Part shown: one piece after another, positions 1 to 7,093 of the stretch
How the letters are laid out: the number at the start of each line of letters is the position of its first letter
Numbering within the stretch: the stretch's first letter is position 1
NCBI GenBank assembly: GCA_016177555.1
Contig: JACOVB010000424.1
Span: 1 to 21,979 of the forward strand
Direction: 5' to 3'
DNA length: 21,979 bases
Origin: Candidatus Rokuibacteriota bacterium
GTDB lineage: Bacteria; Methylomirabilota; Methylomirabilia; Rokubacteriales; CSP1-6
Program-made: the position numbers and the translations under genes
Notes under the pieces: generated by a model
Databases searched by the model: none
Seen by the model: only the letters and a program-made list of their open reading frames with translations
Told to the model about the DNA's origin: nothing

Positions 1-192
1 CCCCAGATCCCGTCGAGGGGCAACGTGCTGGCGGAGGGGCGACTGTACCTGCAGCAGGCGCCGTGGCTGATCGTGTTCCCGGGCGCGGCCATCATGGCGG
101 GCATCCTGGGGCTCAACCTCTTCGGGGACGGGCTCCGCGACCTCCTGGATCCGCGGCTGCGGGGGGTGCAGGGGGCTTCGCGCGAGGGCTGA
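1..192 (+). CDS. Dipeptide/oligopeptide-type ABC transporter permease, C-terminal end (5' truncated by window)
   Basis: The first 63 codons in frame 1 are the end of an inner-membrane permease of the DppC/OppC family, which forms half of the channel of a peptide or nickel ABC importer. What can be seen is a final hydrophobic segment (about residues 20-36 of the fragment, APWLIVFPGAAIMAG) followed by the family's C-terminal signature NLFGDGLRDLLDPRLRG. In this family that signature ends the protein a few residues before the stop, and here the TGA follows after GVQGASREG. The start and the conserved EAA loop lie outside the window. The gene converges with the LysR gene, whose stop is 9 bp away. 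The substrate cannot be told from this piece. Confidence 0.85.
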   Translation, partial: PQIPSRGNVLAEGRLYLQQAPWLIVFPGAAIMAGILGLNLFGDGLRDLLDPRLRGVQGASREG

Positions 193-201
193 GCCCGCGC
201 C

Positions 202-1140
202 CTACCGCGGCCGCACCCGGGCGGGCGTCTGGGGCCGCGCGGCGGGCTTCGTCAAGTCGGTGACGGCCTCGCGCAGCGTGGTGAGCAGCGCCAGCGCCTC
301 CGGGCCCAGCGGCCGCTGGCGGGGGTGGATCACATCCAGGCTCCGGGCGATGGGCTCGGCGTCCGAGATCTCGATGGACACCAGGCGCCGCTGACGGATC
401 TCCTGCGCCACCGCCAGGAGCGGGAGGAAGGCGAGCCCCATCCCCCGGTCCACCATCCGCTTTGCCGTCTCGATGGTCTCCACCTCGAGCACCACGTTGG
501 GGACGAGGCCCGCACGGCGGAAGAGCCCGTGGCTCAGCGTCCAGTCGCTGGAGCCGCGGTCGAAGAAGATGAGCGGACGGTCAGCGATCTCCTCGAGCGC
601 GGCCCGCCGTGACCGCGGCGGCCAGGAGGCGGCGCGCCCCACCAGGGTGAGCGGATCCTCCCGGAGGCTCACGGTCTCCACCCCCGGATGATGGAGGGAG
701 CGGGCGACGCCCAGCTCCGCCTCTCCCCGGAGCACCATCTCCAGCACCTCCTTCGAGTGCCCGGAGCGCACGGTGATCATCACGGCGGGATGCCCGGCCT
801 GGAAGCGGTGGAGGACGTCGGGGAGGAGGTAGGTGCAGATGGAGAGCGCAGCGGCGATCTGGAGCGTGCCGGCGCTGCCCTGGCGGAGGTCGTGGACGGC
901 CTGGCGCGCCAGCGCGGCCGCGCGCAGGAGCTGCTCTGCGTGGGGCTTGAAGGCACGGCCCGCGGCGGACAGGGCCAGCCCGCCGCGGCCGCGCTCGAAG
1001 AGTGCCACGCGCAGGGAGTCCTCGAGGGCCTTGATGCGCGCGCTCACGGCAGGCTGGCTGATGTTGAGCGCCTCGGCCGCCCGGCGGAAGCCGCCGTAGG
1101 TCCCCACCGCCAGGAACGCCTCGATCTGCCCGATCTCCAC
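202..1140 (-). CDS. LysR-family transcriptional regulator
   Basis: This is a DNA-binding regulator of about 312 aa with the usual LysR layout. The N-terminal winged helix-turn-helix covers residues about 1-60 (IEAFLAVGTYGGFRRAAEAL followed by NISQPAVSARIKALE). A LysR substrate-binding domain covers about residues 85-295 and would sense a small ligand. I place the start at the GTG ending at 1140 (protein begins M/V-EIGQIEAF, as LysR proteins usually do). An AAGGAAG ribosome site lies about 10 nt upstream. An in-frame ATG at 1182 would give 326 aa, but it falls at or before the transcription start predicted from the extended -10 box at 1187-1195. The gene is divergent from an isocitrate-lyase-family gene, and a T-N11-A palindrome sits between them, so it probably controls that gene and itself. 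The ligand is unknown. Confidence 0.9.
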   Translation of the reverse strand: MEIGQIEAFLAVGTYGGFRRAAEALNISQPAVSARIKALEDSLRVALFERGRGGLALSAAGRAFKPHAEQLLRAAALARQAVHDLRQGSAGTLQIAAALSICTYLLPDVLHRFQAGHPAVMITVRSGHSKEVLEMVLRGEAELGVARSLHHPGVETVSLREDPLTLVGRAASWPPRSRRAALEEIADRPLIFFDRGSSDWTLSHGLFRRAGLVPNVVLEVETIETAKRMVDRGMGLAFLPLLAVAQEIRQRRLVSIEISDAEPIARSLDVIHPRQRPLGPEALALLTTLREAVTDLTKPAARPQTPARVRPR

Positions 1141-1186
1141 GTCCGATTCACTTCCTTGATGCGGATATTTACGTCGATACACGAGA

Positions 1187-1195
1187 ATTATAGCA
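1187..1195 (-). promoter_or_regulatory. Extended -10 promoter of the LysR gene
   Basis: Read on the minus strand this is TGCTATAAT, a perfect TATAAT preceded by the TGn extended -10 motif, in an AT-rich pocket of otherwise GC-rich DNA. No good -35 hexamer is seen 17 bp upstream, which fits an extended -10 or activator-dependent promoter. Transcription would start near 1180, giving a leader of about 40 nt before the GTG at 1140. Confidence 0.6.
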
Positions 1196-1225
1196 TCAGC
1201 CAGGCATACGACTTGGCCACTGACT

Positions 1226-1240
1226 ATAAACTTACTTTAT
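1226..1240. promoter_or_regulatory. Candidate LysR binding site (T-N11-A palindrome)
   Basis: The sequence ATAAA-CTTAC-TTTAT has perfect 5-bp arms around a 5-nt centre and contains the classical LysR box T-N11-A (T at 1227, A at 1239). Its centre is about 53 bp upstream of the predicted LysR transcription start. It is also about 65 bp upstream of a weak candidate start for the divergent lyase gene (TTGGCC 1263-1268, CAGACT 1286-1291). Binding by the adjacent LysR protein is inference. Confidence 0.5.
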
Positions 1241-1276
1241 CAGGGCGATAGAAATGTTGCGTTTGGCCTACCTCGC

Positions 1277-1294
1277 ATGAGTCGGCAGACTCAT
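1277..1294. promoter_or_regulatory. Perfect 7-bp inverted repeat, operator-like
   Basis: ATGAGTC-GGCA-GACTCAT is a perfect palindrome with a 4-nt centre in the 249-bp gap between the LysR gene and the lyase gene. It overlaps the weak candidate -10 of the lyase gene. It could be an operator for a second dimeric regulator or a short hairpin in the leader. Nothing in the window identifies the binding protein. Confidence 0.4.
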
Positions 1295-1389
1295 CCCACG
1301 GGAACCCGATCCACACCACCACCACCCACCGTCGCCGGGCGGACCACACGGATCGCGCCGGCGGCGACAGCCCGAGCGAGGGGAAAGAC

Positions 1390-2358
1390 ATGGAGAGCAA
1401 GGGGAAGGTCTTCCGGGAGCTGCTGCAGGACGAGCCGTATCTGTTCACGGGCGGCATCTACTCACCGCTGGACGCCCAGATCGCCGAGCGCGCGGGGATG
1501 AAGTCCATCTATCTCAGCGGCTACTCGGTGGCCATGATGAACGGCTGGCCCGACATGGGCCTGCTCACCATGACCGAGGTGGCCAAGACCGCCTCCATGG
1601 TGGCCTCGGCCGTGGAGGTGCCCATCATCGCCGACGCCGATGACGGCTACGGCAACGCGCTCAGCACCATGCGCACCGTCGCCGAGTTCGTCAAGACCGG
1701 CGTCGCCGGCATCCACCTCGAGGACCAGCGCTTCCCCAAGCGCTGCGGTCACATCGCCGGCAAGACCATCCTCGGCCGCGAGGAGGCCCTCGGCAAGTAC
1801 AGGGCCGCCCTCGACGAGCGCAACCGGCTGGACCGCGACTTCGTCATCATCGCCCGCACCGACGCCTTCGGCGCCGTCGGCGGCAGCATGGAGGAGGCCA
1901 TCTGGCGCGGCCGGGCCTACGCCGATGCCGGCGTGGACTCGGTGTGGTGCGAGCTGTCCAGCTCCGACCGGGGCCCTGCCATCGAGTTCGCCCGCGCGAT
2001 GCGGAAGACCCACCCACAGCTCCCGCTGTCCTTCAACTACTCCTCTTCCTTCCGCTGGCACCGGGACCCCGACCCGCTGACCTTCCGGGAGCTGGGGGAG
2101 CTCGGCTACAAGTTCATCTTCATCACGCTCTACGGCGCTCACGCCGCCATGTACTCGGTGTGGAACCACATGCACGAGCTGGTCAAGAACGAGGAGCAGG
2201 CCCAGTGGACGCTGGAGCGCCTCAAGGCCGGCCATCCCACGGAGAGCCACCACGTCATGTCCCGCGTCGCGCTCTTCCAGGAGTACGAGCACAAGTACAT
2301 CCCCGGCACCGAGGAGCGCCTCAAGGCCTCCGACGGCTTCGCCGAAGGGCACCGCTAG
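1390..2358 (+). CDS. Isocitrate lyase/PEP mutase superfamily protein (short isocitrate-lyase-like)
   Basis: This 322-aa TIM-barrel enzyme of the isocitrate lyase/phosphonomutase superfamily probably cleaves or forms a C-C bond next to a carboxylate, with Mg2+. Visible motifs are the metal-binding DADDGYGN (82-89), EDQ (111-113), the lyase signature KRCGH (117-121) with the general acid Cys119, ARTDAF (155-160), and the isocitrate-lyase-like blocks SSSFRW (218-223) and GYKFIFITL (239-247). The last two blocks resemble true isocitrate lyase (SPSFNW) more than methylisocitrate lyase, yet the protein is about 100 residues shorter than ordinary AceA. A GAGGGGAAA ribosome site precedes the ATG. It is divergent from the LysR gene, and a strong hairpin follows it. 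Isocitrate, methylisocitrate or another 2-hydroxyacid could be the substrate. Family certain, exact reaction not. Confidence 0.88.
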   Translation: MESKGKVFRELLQDEPYLFTGGIYSPLDAQIAERAGMKSIYLSGYSVAMMNGWPDMGLLTMTEVAKTASMVASAVEVPIIADADDGYGNALSTMRTVAEFVKTGVAGIHLEDQRFPKRCGHIAGKTILGREEALGKYRAALDERNRLDRDFVIIARTDAFGAVGGSMEEAIWRGRAYADAGVDSVWCELSSSDRGPAIEFARAMRKTHPQLPLSFNYSSSFRWHRDPDPLTFRELGELGYKFIFITLYGAHAAMYSVWNHMHELVKNEEQAQWTLERLKAGHPTESHHVMSRVALFQEYEHKYIPGTEERLKASDGFAEGHR

Positions 2359-2373
2359 ACGCTCAGCCCGGCC

Positions 2374-2410
2374 CCGCCCGCTCCCCGGCTCCCCGGAGGG
2401 GAGCGGGCGG
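2374..2410 (+). terminator. Strong GC-rich hairpin, likely terminator of the lyase gene
   Basis: A perfect 13-bp inverted repeat (2374-2386 with 2398-2410) encloses an 11-nt loop, 15 nt after the lyase stop codon. The loop contains a second copy of GCTCCCC (2388-2394) that can pair with the same right arm to make a competing 7-bp, 3-nt-loop hairpin (2388-2404). There is no U-run after it, so intrinsic termination would be inefficient or helped by Rho. It may instead protect the 3' end. Confidence 0.6.
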
Positions 2411-2417
2411 TCTACCC

Positions 2418-2447
2418 TTGACTCGCCGGCGGGCCTGCCTCTAGGAT
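2418..2447 (+). promoter_or_regulatory. Sigma70-like promoter of the branched-chain ABC operon
   Basis: TTGACT (2418-2423), an 18-bp spacer and TAGGAT (2442-2447) match five and four of six consensus positions. The promoter starts right after the terminator-like hairpin and would initiate near 2454, about 40 nt before the binding-protein ATG at 2495. It resembles the candidate promoter at 10137-10165. Confidence 0.5.
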
Positions 2448-2494
2448 AGCGACGCCCTTCACCCACACCGTCGCCACTCGAGGAGGCACGCCCC

Positions 2495-3748
2495 ATGAGC
2501 AAGAAGGCCGAGAGCCAGCCCTCTCCCGTCACCCGCCGCGCCTTCCTCAAGACCGCCTCCGGTGCCACCGCGGCCGCTGCCCTGGCCGGGCCCTTCCCCG
2601 CGTCCGTCAACGTGGCCCGCGCCCAGAGCCGCCCGATCAAGGTCGGCATCGTGTCGGCCTATTCCGGCGTGTTCTCCGTGGTGGGCAAGCGCAGCGAGCT
2701 GGCCATTCGCCTTGCCTTCGAGAAGTCGAAGTACCGCGACCGCGTGAAGTTCTTCATCGAGGACAGCCAGGTCAAGCCGGACGTGGCCGTCCAGAAGGCC
2801 CAGCGGCTGGTGGAACGGGAGGGCGTGGACGTCCTGGTGGGCCCGGTGGCGGGGCACGAGGGGCTCGCCGTCTCGGAGTACTGCAAGACCAAGAAGAAGC
2901 TCATGCTCCTCGTCTACGGCGGCAACGTGAAGATCGCCGGCGAGAACTGCAGCCGTTACACGTTCATGGTGGGCCACACGATCTGGAGCGTGAGCGCGCC
3001 GGTGGTGCCGTGGGTCCTCGAGACGCTCGGGAAGGACGTCTTCCTGATCGGCTCGGACTACATCACCGGCCGGGACATCGTCCGCTGGATGGACGAGGGC
3101 ATCAAGAAGGGCGGCGGGCGCATCGTCGGCACGACCTTCCCCCCGCTGGGCAACAGCGAGTTCGCCCCGTACATCGCCCAGATCAAGAACGCCAGCCCCC
3201 GGCCCAAGGTCGTCACCGGCTTCGTCGGCGGCAGCGACCTCGTGGCGCTCGCCAAGCAGTTCGACGAGTTCGGCCTCAAGCGCGACGGGATCGTCATGGT
3301 GCAGACCATCGGCGGCTTCTCCGACGTCCAGGCCCGGGCGATGGGCGAGGCGGGAGTCGGGCACTACGACATCATCCACTACTCGCACTGGCTGACCCAC
3401 AAGGAGAACCAGGACTTCGTCGCCGACTTCAAGAAGTTCGCCCCGGAGGAGCTGGTGGATGACGCCCACGCCATCGGCCACGACGTGGGTACCTGCATCG
3501 TGCACGGGCTGGATGCGGCCGGCGGGGTCCCCGACAACGAGAAGATGATCGACGCCATCGGCAAGCGCCGGTGGGTGGGACCGCGGGGCGAGTGCTCCTT
3601 CGGCCCCAACCACGTGATCAAGCACCCGCTGAACATCCGCCAGATCCAGAAGGTCGGCAACGAGTACCGGTCCATCCCGATCAAGAACCTCGGCGCCATG
3701 GGGACCCCATGGGACGCCTCGGGGCCCGGAGGCGCCTGCAAGCTGTAG
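2495..3748 (+). CDS. Branched-chain amino acid/amide-type ABC transporter substrate-binding protein, Tat-exported
   Basis: This 417-aa periplasmic binding protein of the LivJ/AmiC type (Peripla_BP_6, type I fold) captures the substrate and delivers it to the LivHM-like permeases. A twin-arginine signal is visible (TRRAFLK, Arg14-Arg15), followed by an Ala-rich hydrophobic stretch and an ARA-Q cleavage site near residue 43. The mature protein begins RPIKVGIVSAYSG, the typical first strand, and both lobes are present. GAGGAGG lies upstream of the ATG. It is the first gene of an operon of binding protein, two permeases and two ATPases. Tat export suggests folding in the cytoplasm, as seen for many such proteins in high-GC soil bacteria. 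Relatives bind leucine, amides, urea or aromatic acids, so the ligand is open. Confidence 0.92.
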   Translation: MSKKAESQPSPVTRRAFLKTASGATAAAALAGPFPASVNVARAQSRPIKVGIVSAYSGVFSVVGKRSELAIRLAFEKSKYRDRVKFFIEDSQVKPDVAVQKAQRLVEREGVDVLVGPVAGHEGLAVSEYCKTKKKLMLLVYGGNVKIAGENCSRYTFMVGHTIWSVSAPVVPWVLETLGKDVFLIGSDYITGRDIVRWMDEGIKKGGGRIVGTTFPPLGNSEFAPYIAQIKNASPRPKVVTGFVGGSDLVALAKQFDEFGLKRDGIVMVQTIGGFSDVQARAMGEAGVGHYDIIHYSHWLTHKENQDFVADFKKFAPEELVDDAHAIGHDVGTCIVHGLDAAGGVPDNEKMIDAIGKRRWVGPRGECSFGPNHVIKHPLNIRQIQKVGNEYRSIPIKNLGAMGTPWDASGPGGACKL

Positions 3749-3764
3749 GGCCGGGCGGGCCTGC

Positions 3765-4631
3765 GTGGCCTCCCCCGAGGTCCTCCTCACCAACTTCCTC
3801 TACGGCCTCACGATCGCCTCGGCGCTGATCCTCATCTCGTCGGGGCTGTCGCTCATCTTCGGGGTCGTCGGCGTCGTCAACTTCTCCCACGGCTCCTTCT
3901 GCATGCTGGGGGCCTACGTCGGCTACTCGCTGGTGATGGTCACCGGCTCCTTCTGGGCCGCCCTCGCGGTGGCGCCGCTCGTGGTGACGGCCGGCGCGAT
4001 GCTGATGGAGCGCTTCACGCTGCGCCCCCTCTACGGGCTCAATCCCCTCTACCAGCTCTTCCTCACCTTCGCGCTGAGCCTCGTCTTCTCCAACCTCGTG
4101 CTCATGCTCTGGGGCGGGGACACGGTGTCCATCTCGACGCCCCCCTACCTGCGTGGGTTCGTCTCGATCCTCGGCATCGCCTACCCGACCTTCCGCCTCT
4201 TCGTGCTCGTCTTCAGCGTCTGTCTGGCCGCGGCGCTCTGGCTCTTCATCGAGCGCTCCGTCTGGGGGGCCGTGCTCCGGGCGGGGCTGCACAACATGGA
4301 GATGGTCGAGGCCTTCGGCATCAACACGCGCGCGCTGGTCAGCGGCGTCTTCGCCGTGGGCGCGGGGCTCGCCGCCGTAGCGGGCGTCGTCATGGGCGCC
4401 ATGCGCAACGTGAACCCCGAGATGGATCTCGATCTCATCACGAGCGCCCTCATCGTCGTGGTCATCGGCGGGCTCGGCAGCTTCCGCGGCGCCGTCATCG
4501 GCTCGCTGATCCTCGGCACGGCGGAGTCCTTCGGCGCCCAGCTCCTGCCGGGTCTCGCCAAGTTCATCGTCTGGATCGTCATGGCCGCGATCCTTCTCTG
4601 GCGCCCGGAGGGGCTCGTGAGGGACGCGTGA
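3765..4631 (+). CDS. livH: Branched-chain amino acid-type ABC transporter permease LivH
   Basis: This 288-aa multi-spanning inner-membrane permease is one half of the translocation channel. The sequence is almost wholly hydrophobic, with the early LivH block ISSGLSLIFGVVGVVNFSHG (residues about 25-44) and the late block VVVIGGLGSFRGAVIGSLIL (about 232-251), which contacts the ATPases. It begins with GTG, 16 nt after the binding-protein stop. Its TGA overlaps the GTG of the LivM gene (GTGA), so translation is probably coupled. Length is normal for the family. Its partner is the next gene; the substrate is set by the binding protein. Confidence 0.92.
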   Translation: MASPEVLLTNFLYGLTIASALILISSGLSLIFGVVGVVNFSHGSFCMLGAYVGYSLVMVTGSFWAALAVAPLVVTAGAMLMERFTLRPLYGLNPLYQLFLTFALSLVFSNLVLMLWGGDTVSISTPPYLRGFVSILGIAYPTFRLFVLVFSVCLAAALWLFIERSVWGAVLRAGLHNMEMVEAFGINTRALVSGVFAVGAGLAAVAGVVMGAMRNVNPEMDLDLITSALIVVVIGGLGSFRGAVIGSLILGTAESFGAQLLPGLAKFIVWIVMAAILLWRPEGLVRDA

Positions 4632-5605
4632 CCGCCCGGCTCGCCGCGGCCGGCGTGCTGCTGGCCCTCCTGGCACTCCCGCTCGGGGCGGGCACGCTCT
4701 ACTCGGACTTCTACCTCTCGCTGGCGATCCGCGTCCTGGCCTTCGTGATCCTCCTGCTCGGCTTCGATCTCCTGGCGGGCTACGGCGGTTTGATCTCCTT
4801 CGGCCACGCGATGTTCTTCGGCTCAGGCGCCTACGCCGCCGCGCTCACGCTCAAGCACGTCACGACCTCCGTGTGGGTGGCGCTGGCCGTGGCCATCGCG
4901 GTGAGCGCCCTCCTCGCCCTCATCGTGGGCTTCCTCTCCATCCGGGCGCGGGAGATCTACTTCGTCTTCCTCACATTCGCCTTCGCCCAGTTCGCCTACC
5001 ACGCGGTGAACTCCTGGGAGTGGGCGGGGGCGGCCAACGGCCTGCCCGGCATCCCGCCCCCGTCCCTCTGGCTGACGGGCCGGCTGCCATTGGACCTCGA
5101 CCGCCGCAGCGTCTTCTACTACTTCGCGCTCGCCATGGCCGCGGCGGCGTTCCTCGTGGCACGCCGGATCGCGGCCTCCGCCTTCGGGCGCGTGCTGGTC
5201 GGCATCCGCGAGAACGAGGAGCGCGCCCGCTTCCTCGGCTACGACGTCACCCGCTGCCTCCGCCGCGCCTTCCTGATCTCCGGCGTCTTCGCCGGGGTGG
5301 GCGGGGCCCTGCTGGCTTCCTTCCAGAGCTTCGTCGCCCCAACGCTCTACCACTGGAGCGTGTCGGGCGAGGTGCTGCTCATGGCGCTGCTCGGCGGCAT
5401 GGGCACGCTGGTAGGGCCCATGGCGGGCGCCGCCTTCGTCATCGTGCTGGGGGACTTCCTCTCCTCCTGGCTCGCGGAGCGCTGGCTCCTCGTCATGGGG
5501 CTGATCTACGCGGCCTGCGTGCTCTTCTCGCCGACCGGCTTCGCCGGCATCGCGCGGCGCCTGGGGGCCCTCCGTGGCTCTGCTGAGACTCAGCGGGCTC
5601 CGTAA
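4628..5605 (+). CDS. livM: Branched-chain amino acid-type ABC transporter permease LivM
   Basis: This 325-aa inner-membrane permease pairs with LivH. Family blocks are LLLGFDLLAGYGGLISFGHA (about residues 38-57), GRVLVGIRENEERARFLGYD (about 188-207), and LLGGMGTLVGPMAGAAF (about 254-270), the last two being the cytoplasmic coupling region. The GTG start overlaps the LivH stop by 4 nt, and the 3' end overlaps the LivG gene by 32 nt, an unusually long overlap but with both reading frames clearly conserved. The C-terminal 20 residues after TGFAGIARRL are variable and could simply reflect read-out into the LivG start region. Confidence 0.92.
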   Translation: MTARLAAAGVLLALLALPLGAGTLYSDFYLSLAIRVLAFVILLLGFDLLAGYGGLISFGHAMFFGSGAYAAALTLKHVTTSVWVALAVAIAVSALLALIVGFLSIRAREIYFVFLTFAFAQFAYHAVNSWEWAGAANGLPGIPPPSLWLTGRLPLDLDRRSVFYYFALAMAAAAFLVARRIAASAFGRVLVGIRENEERARFLGYDVTRCLRRAFLISGVFAGVGGALLASFQSFVAPTLYHWSVSGEVLLMALLGGMGTLVGPMAGAAFVIVLGDFLSSWLAERWLLVMGLIYAACVLFSPTGFAGIARRLGALRGSAETQRAP

Positions 5606-6314
5606 GGCCTTCGGGAGCCTCCAGGTCATCGAGGACCTCGAGCTCACCGTCGAGGCGGGGCGCATCACCTCGGTGATCGGGCCCAACGGCGCCGGCAAGA
5701 CGACCCTGTTCAACCTGATCACGGGCCGGCTCCCCCTGGACGCCGGACGCATCCTCTTCAAGGAGCGGCCCATCACGGGGCTGACCCCCGACGCCATCGC
5801 GCGGCTGGGCCTGGCGCGCTCGTTCCAGATCACGAATGTCTTCCCCGCGCTCAGCGTGCGGGAGAACGTGCGGCTCGCCGCCCAGGCCCACGAGCCCGGC
5901 GCCCTCTCCCCCTGGCGCCCCGCCGAGCGTCTCGCCGGGGCGGCCGACCGGGCCGAGGCCGCGCTGGCCCAGGTGGGGCTCAGCGCGCTGCGAGACCGGC
6001 TCGCGCAGACGCTCTCCCACGGCGACCAGCGCCACCTGGAGATCGCGATGACGCTGGCGACGGGGCCCGAGCTGCTGCTGCTCGACGAGCCCACCTCCGG
6101 CATGTCGGCCGTGGAGACGGGCCGCACCATGACGCTCATCGGGGAGATCGCGCGGCGGGTCACGGTGCTCATCATCGAGCACGACATGGACCTCGTCATG
6201 GGTCTCTCCCACCGGGTGGCCGTCATGGCCTTCGGCCGGAAGATCGCGGAGGGCACCCCGGCCGAGGTGGCCCGCGACCCCGAGGTGCGCCGCGTGTACC
6301 TGGGGGATCTCTGA
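5574..6314 (+). CDS. livG: Branched-chain amino acid-type ABC transporter ATP-binding protein LivG
   Basis: This 246-aa cytoplasmic ATPase powers uptake with LivF. Walker A is GPNGAGKT (36-43), the Q-loop lies in RSFQITN (Gln85), the signature motif is LSHGDQ (147-152), Walker B is LLLLDEP (167-173), and the H-loop lies in IIEHDMD. The signature departs from the textbook LSGGQ, but LivG proteins usually carry LSYGDQ, so this is family-typical. The GTG start lies 32 nt inside the LivM gene. The TGA shares one base with the ATG of the LivF gene (TGATG), implying translational coupling. Confidence 0.93.
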   Translation: MALLRLSGLRKAFGSLQVIEDLELTVEAGRITSVIGPNGAGKTTLFNLITGRLPLDAGRILFKERPITGLTPDAIARLGLARSFQITNVFPALSVRENVRLAAQAHEPGALSPWRPAERLAGAADRAEAALAQVGLSALRDRLAQTLSHGDQRHLEIAMTLATGPELLLLDEPTSGMSAVETGRTMTLIGEIARRVTVLIIEHDMDLVMGLSHRVAVMAFGRKIAEGTPAEVARDPEVRRVYLGDL

Positions 6315-7045
6315 TGGCGCCGGGTCCCGGCCCCGCGCTGGCCCTCGAGGGCGTCAACACCTACTATGGCCCGAGCCACATCCTCTTCGACCTCGGGCTC
6401 ACGGTGGGCGAGGGCACGGTGACCTGCCTCCTGGGACGGAACGGGGCGGGCAAGACCACCGCCATGCGGACCATCATGGGCCTCACCCCGCCCCGCTCCG
6501 GCGCCATCACCTTCCGGGGGACGCGCATCTCGGGCCTGCGCCCCTGGCAGATCTTCCGCCGGGGCATCAAGCTGGTCCCGCAGGGGCGCGGCATCTTCCC
6601 ACCGCTCTCCGTGGAGGAGAACCTCCGCCTCGCGCTCCTCCGCGCCGAGGTGCCCGACCCCAGGGCCGAGATCGAGAAGGTCTTCGCCCTCTTCCCGGTG
6701 CTCGCCGAGCGGCGGCGCCAGCGGGGGCAGACCCTGTCAGGTGGGGAGCTGCAGATGCTGGCCATCGCCCGCGCGCTGCTGGGGCGCACCGGCCTCATCC
6801 TCATGGACGAGCCCACGGAGGGGCTGGCGCCGCTGGTGGTGCGCGCGATCCAGGAGACCCTCCACCGCATCAAGCGGGAAGGCGTGACGGTGCTGCTGGC
6901 CGAGCAGAACGCGCGCATGGCGCTGGACGTGGGGGACTGGCACCACATCATCGATGACGGGCGCATCCACTTCTCGGGCAACAGCCGCAGCATCCTCGGC
7001 AACGAGGAGATCATGACGCAGTACCTCGGCGTCTCCCAGCGCTGA
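6314..7045 (+). CDS. livF: Branched-chain amino acid-type ABC transporter ATP-binding protein LivF
   Basis: This is the second ATPase of the system, 243 aa. Walker A is GRNGAGKT (41-48), the signature is LSGGELQ (141-147) and Walker B is LILMDEPTEGLAP (161-173). The typical LivF phrase LLAEQN is near the H-loop, where Gln takes the place of the usual His, as is common in LivF. It is the last gene of the operon and converges with the HisN-like gene 48 bp downstream. Both genes end in GCTGACCC read in their own direction, giving a weak inverted repeat (7041-7048 with 7091-7098). No clear intrinsic terminator is seen. Confidence 0.93.
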   Translation: MAPGPGPALALEGVNTYYGPSHILFDLGLTVGEGTVTCLLGRNGAGKTTAMRTIMGLTPPRSGAITFRGTRISGLRPWQIFRRGIKLVPQGRGIFPPLSVEENLRLALLRAEVPDPRAEIEKVFALFPVLAERRRQRGQTLSGGELQMLAIARALLGRTGLILMDEPTEGLAPLVVRAIQETLHRIKREGVTVLLAEQNARMALDVGDWHHIIDDGRIHFSGNSRSILGNEEIMTQYLGVSQR

Positions 7046-7093
7046 CCCGACGGAGGCCACGCCCACGGCGGGACGCGCCGGTCGAGCCGGGGG

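Noticed and set aside
1331..1368. 7-bp inverted repeat GTCGCCG/CGGCGAC in the lyase leader
   Set aside because: Short, GC-only arms with a 24-nt spacer are expected by chance in this composition.
1462..2649. 395-aa minus-strand open frame across the lyase gene
   Set aside because: Shadow of the plus-strand gene: composition of Gly/Val/Leu/Asp/His typical of antisense GC-rich frames, no recognisable motif, and the plus frame carries KRCGH and other motifs.
5574..6314. LivG signature LSHGDQ as a defective ABC motif
   Set aside because: LivG proteins normally have LSYGDQ-type signatures; this is within family variation.
4823..6379. 518-aa minus-strand open frame across the LivM/LivG genes
   Set aside because: Antisense shadow; the plus strand holds clear LivM and LivG proteins with Walker motifs.
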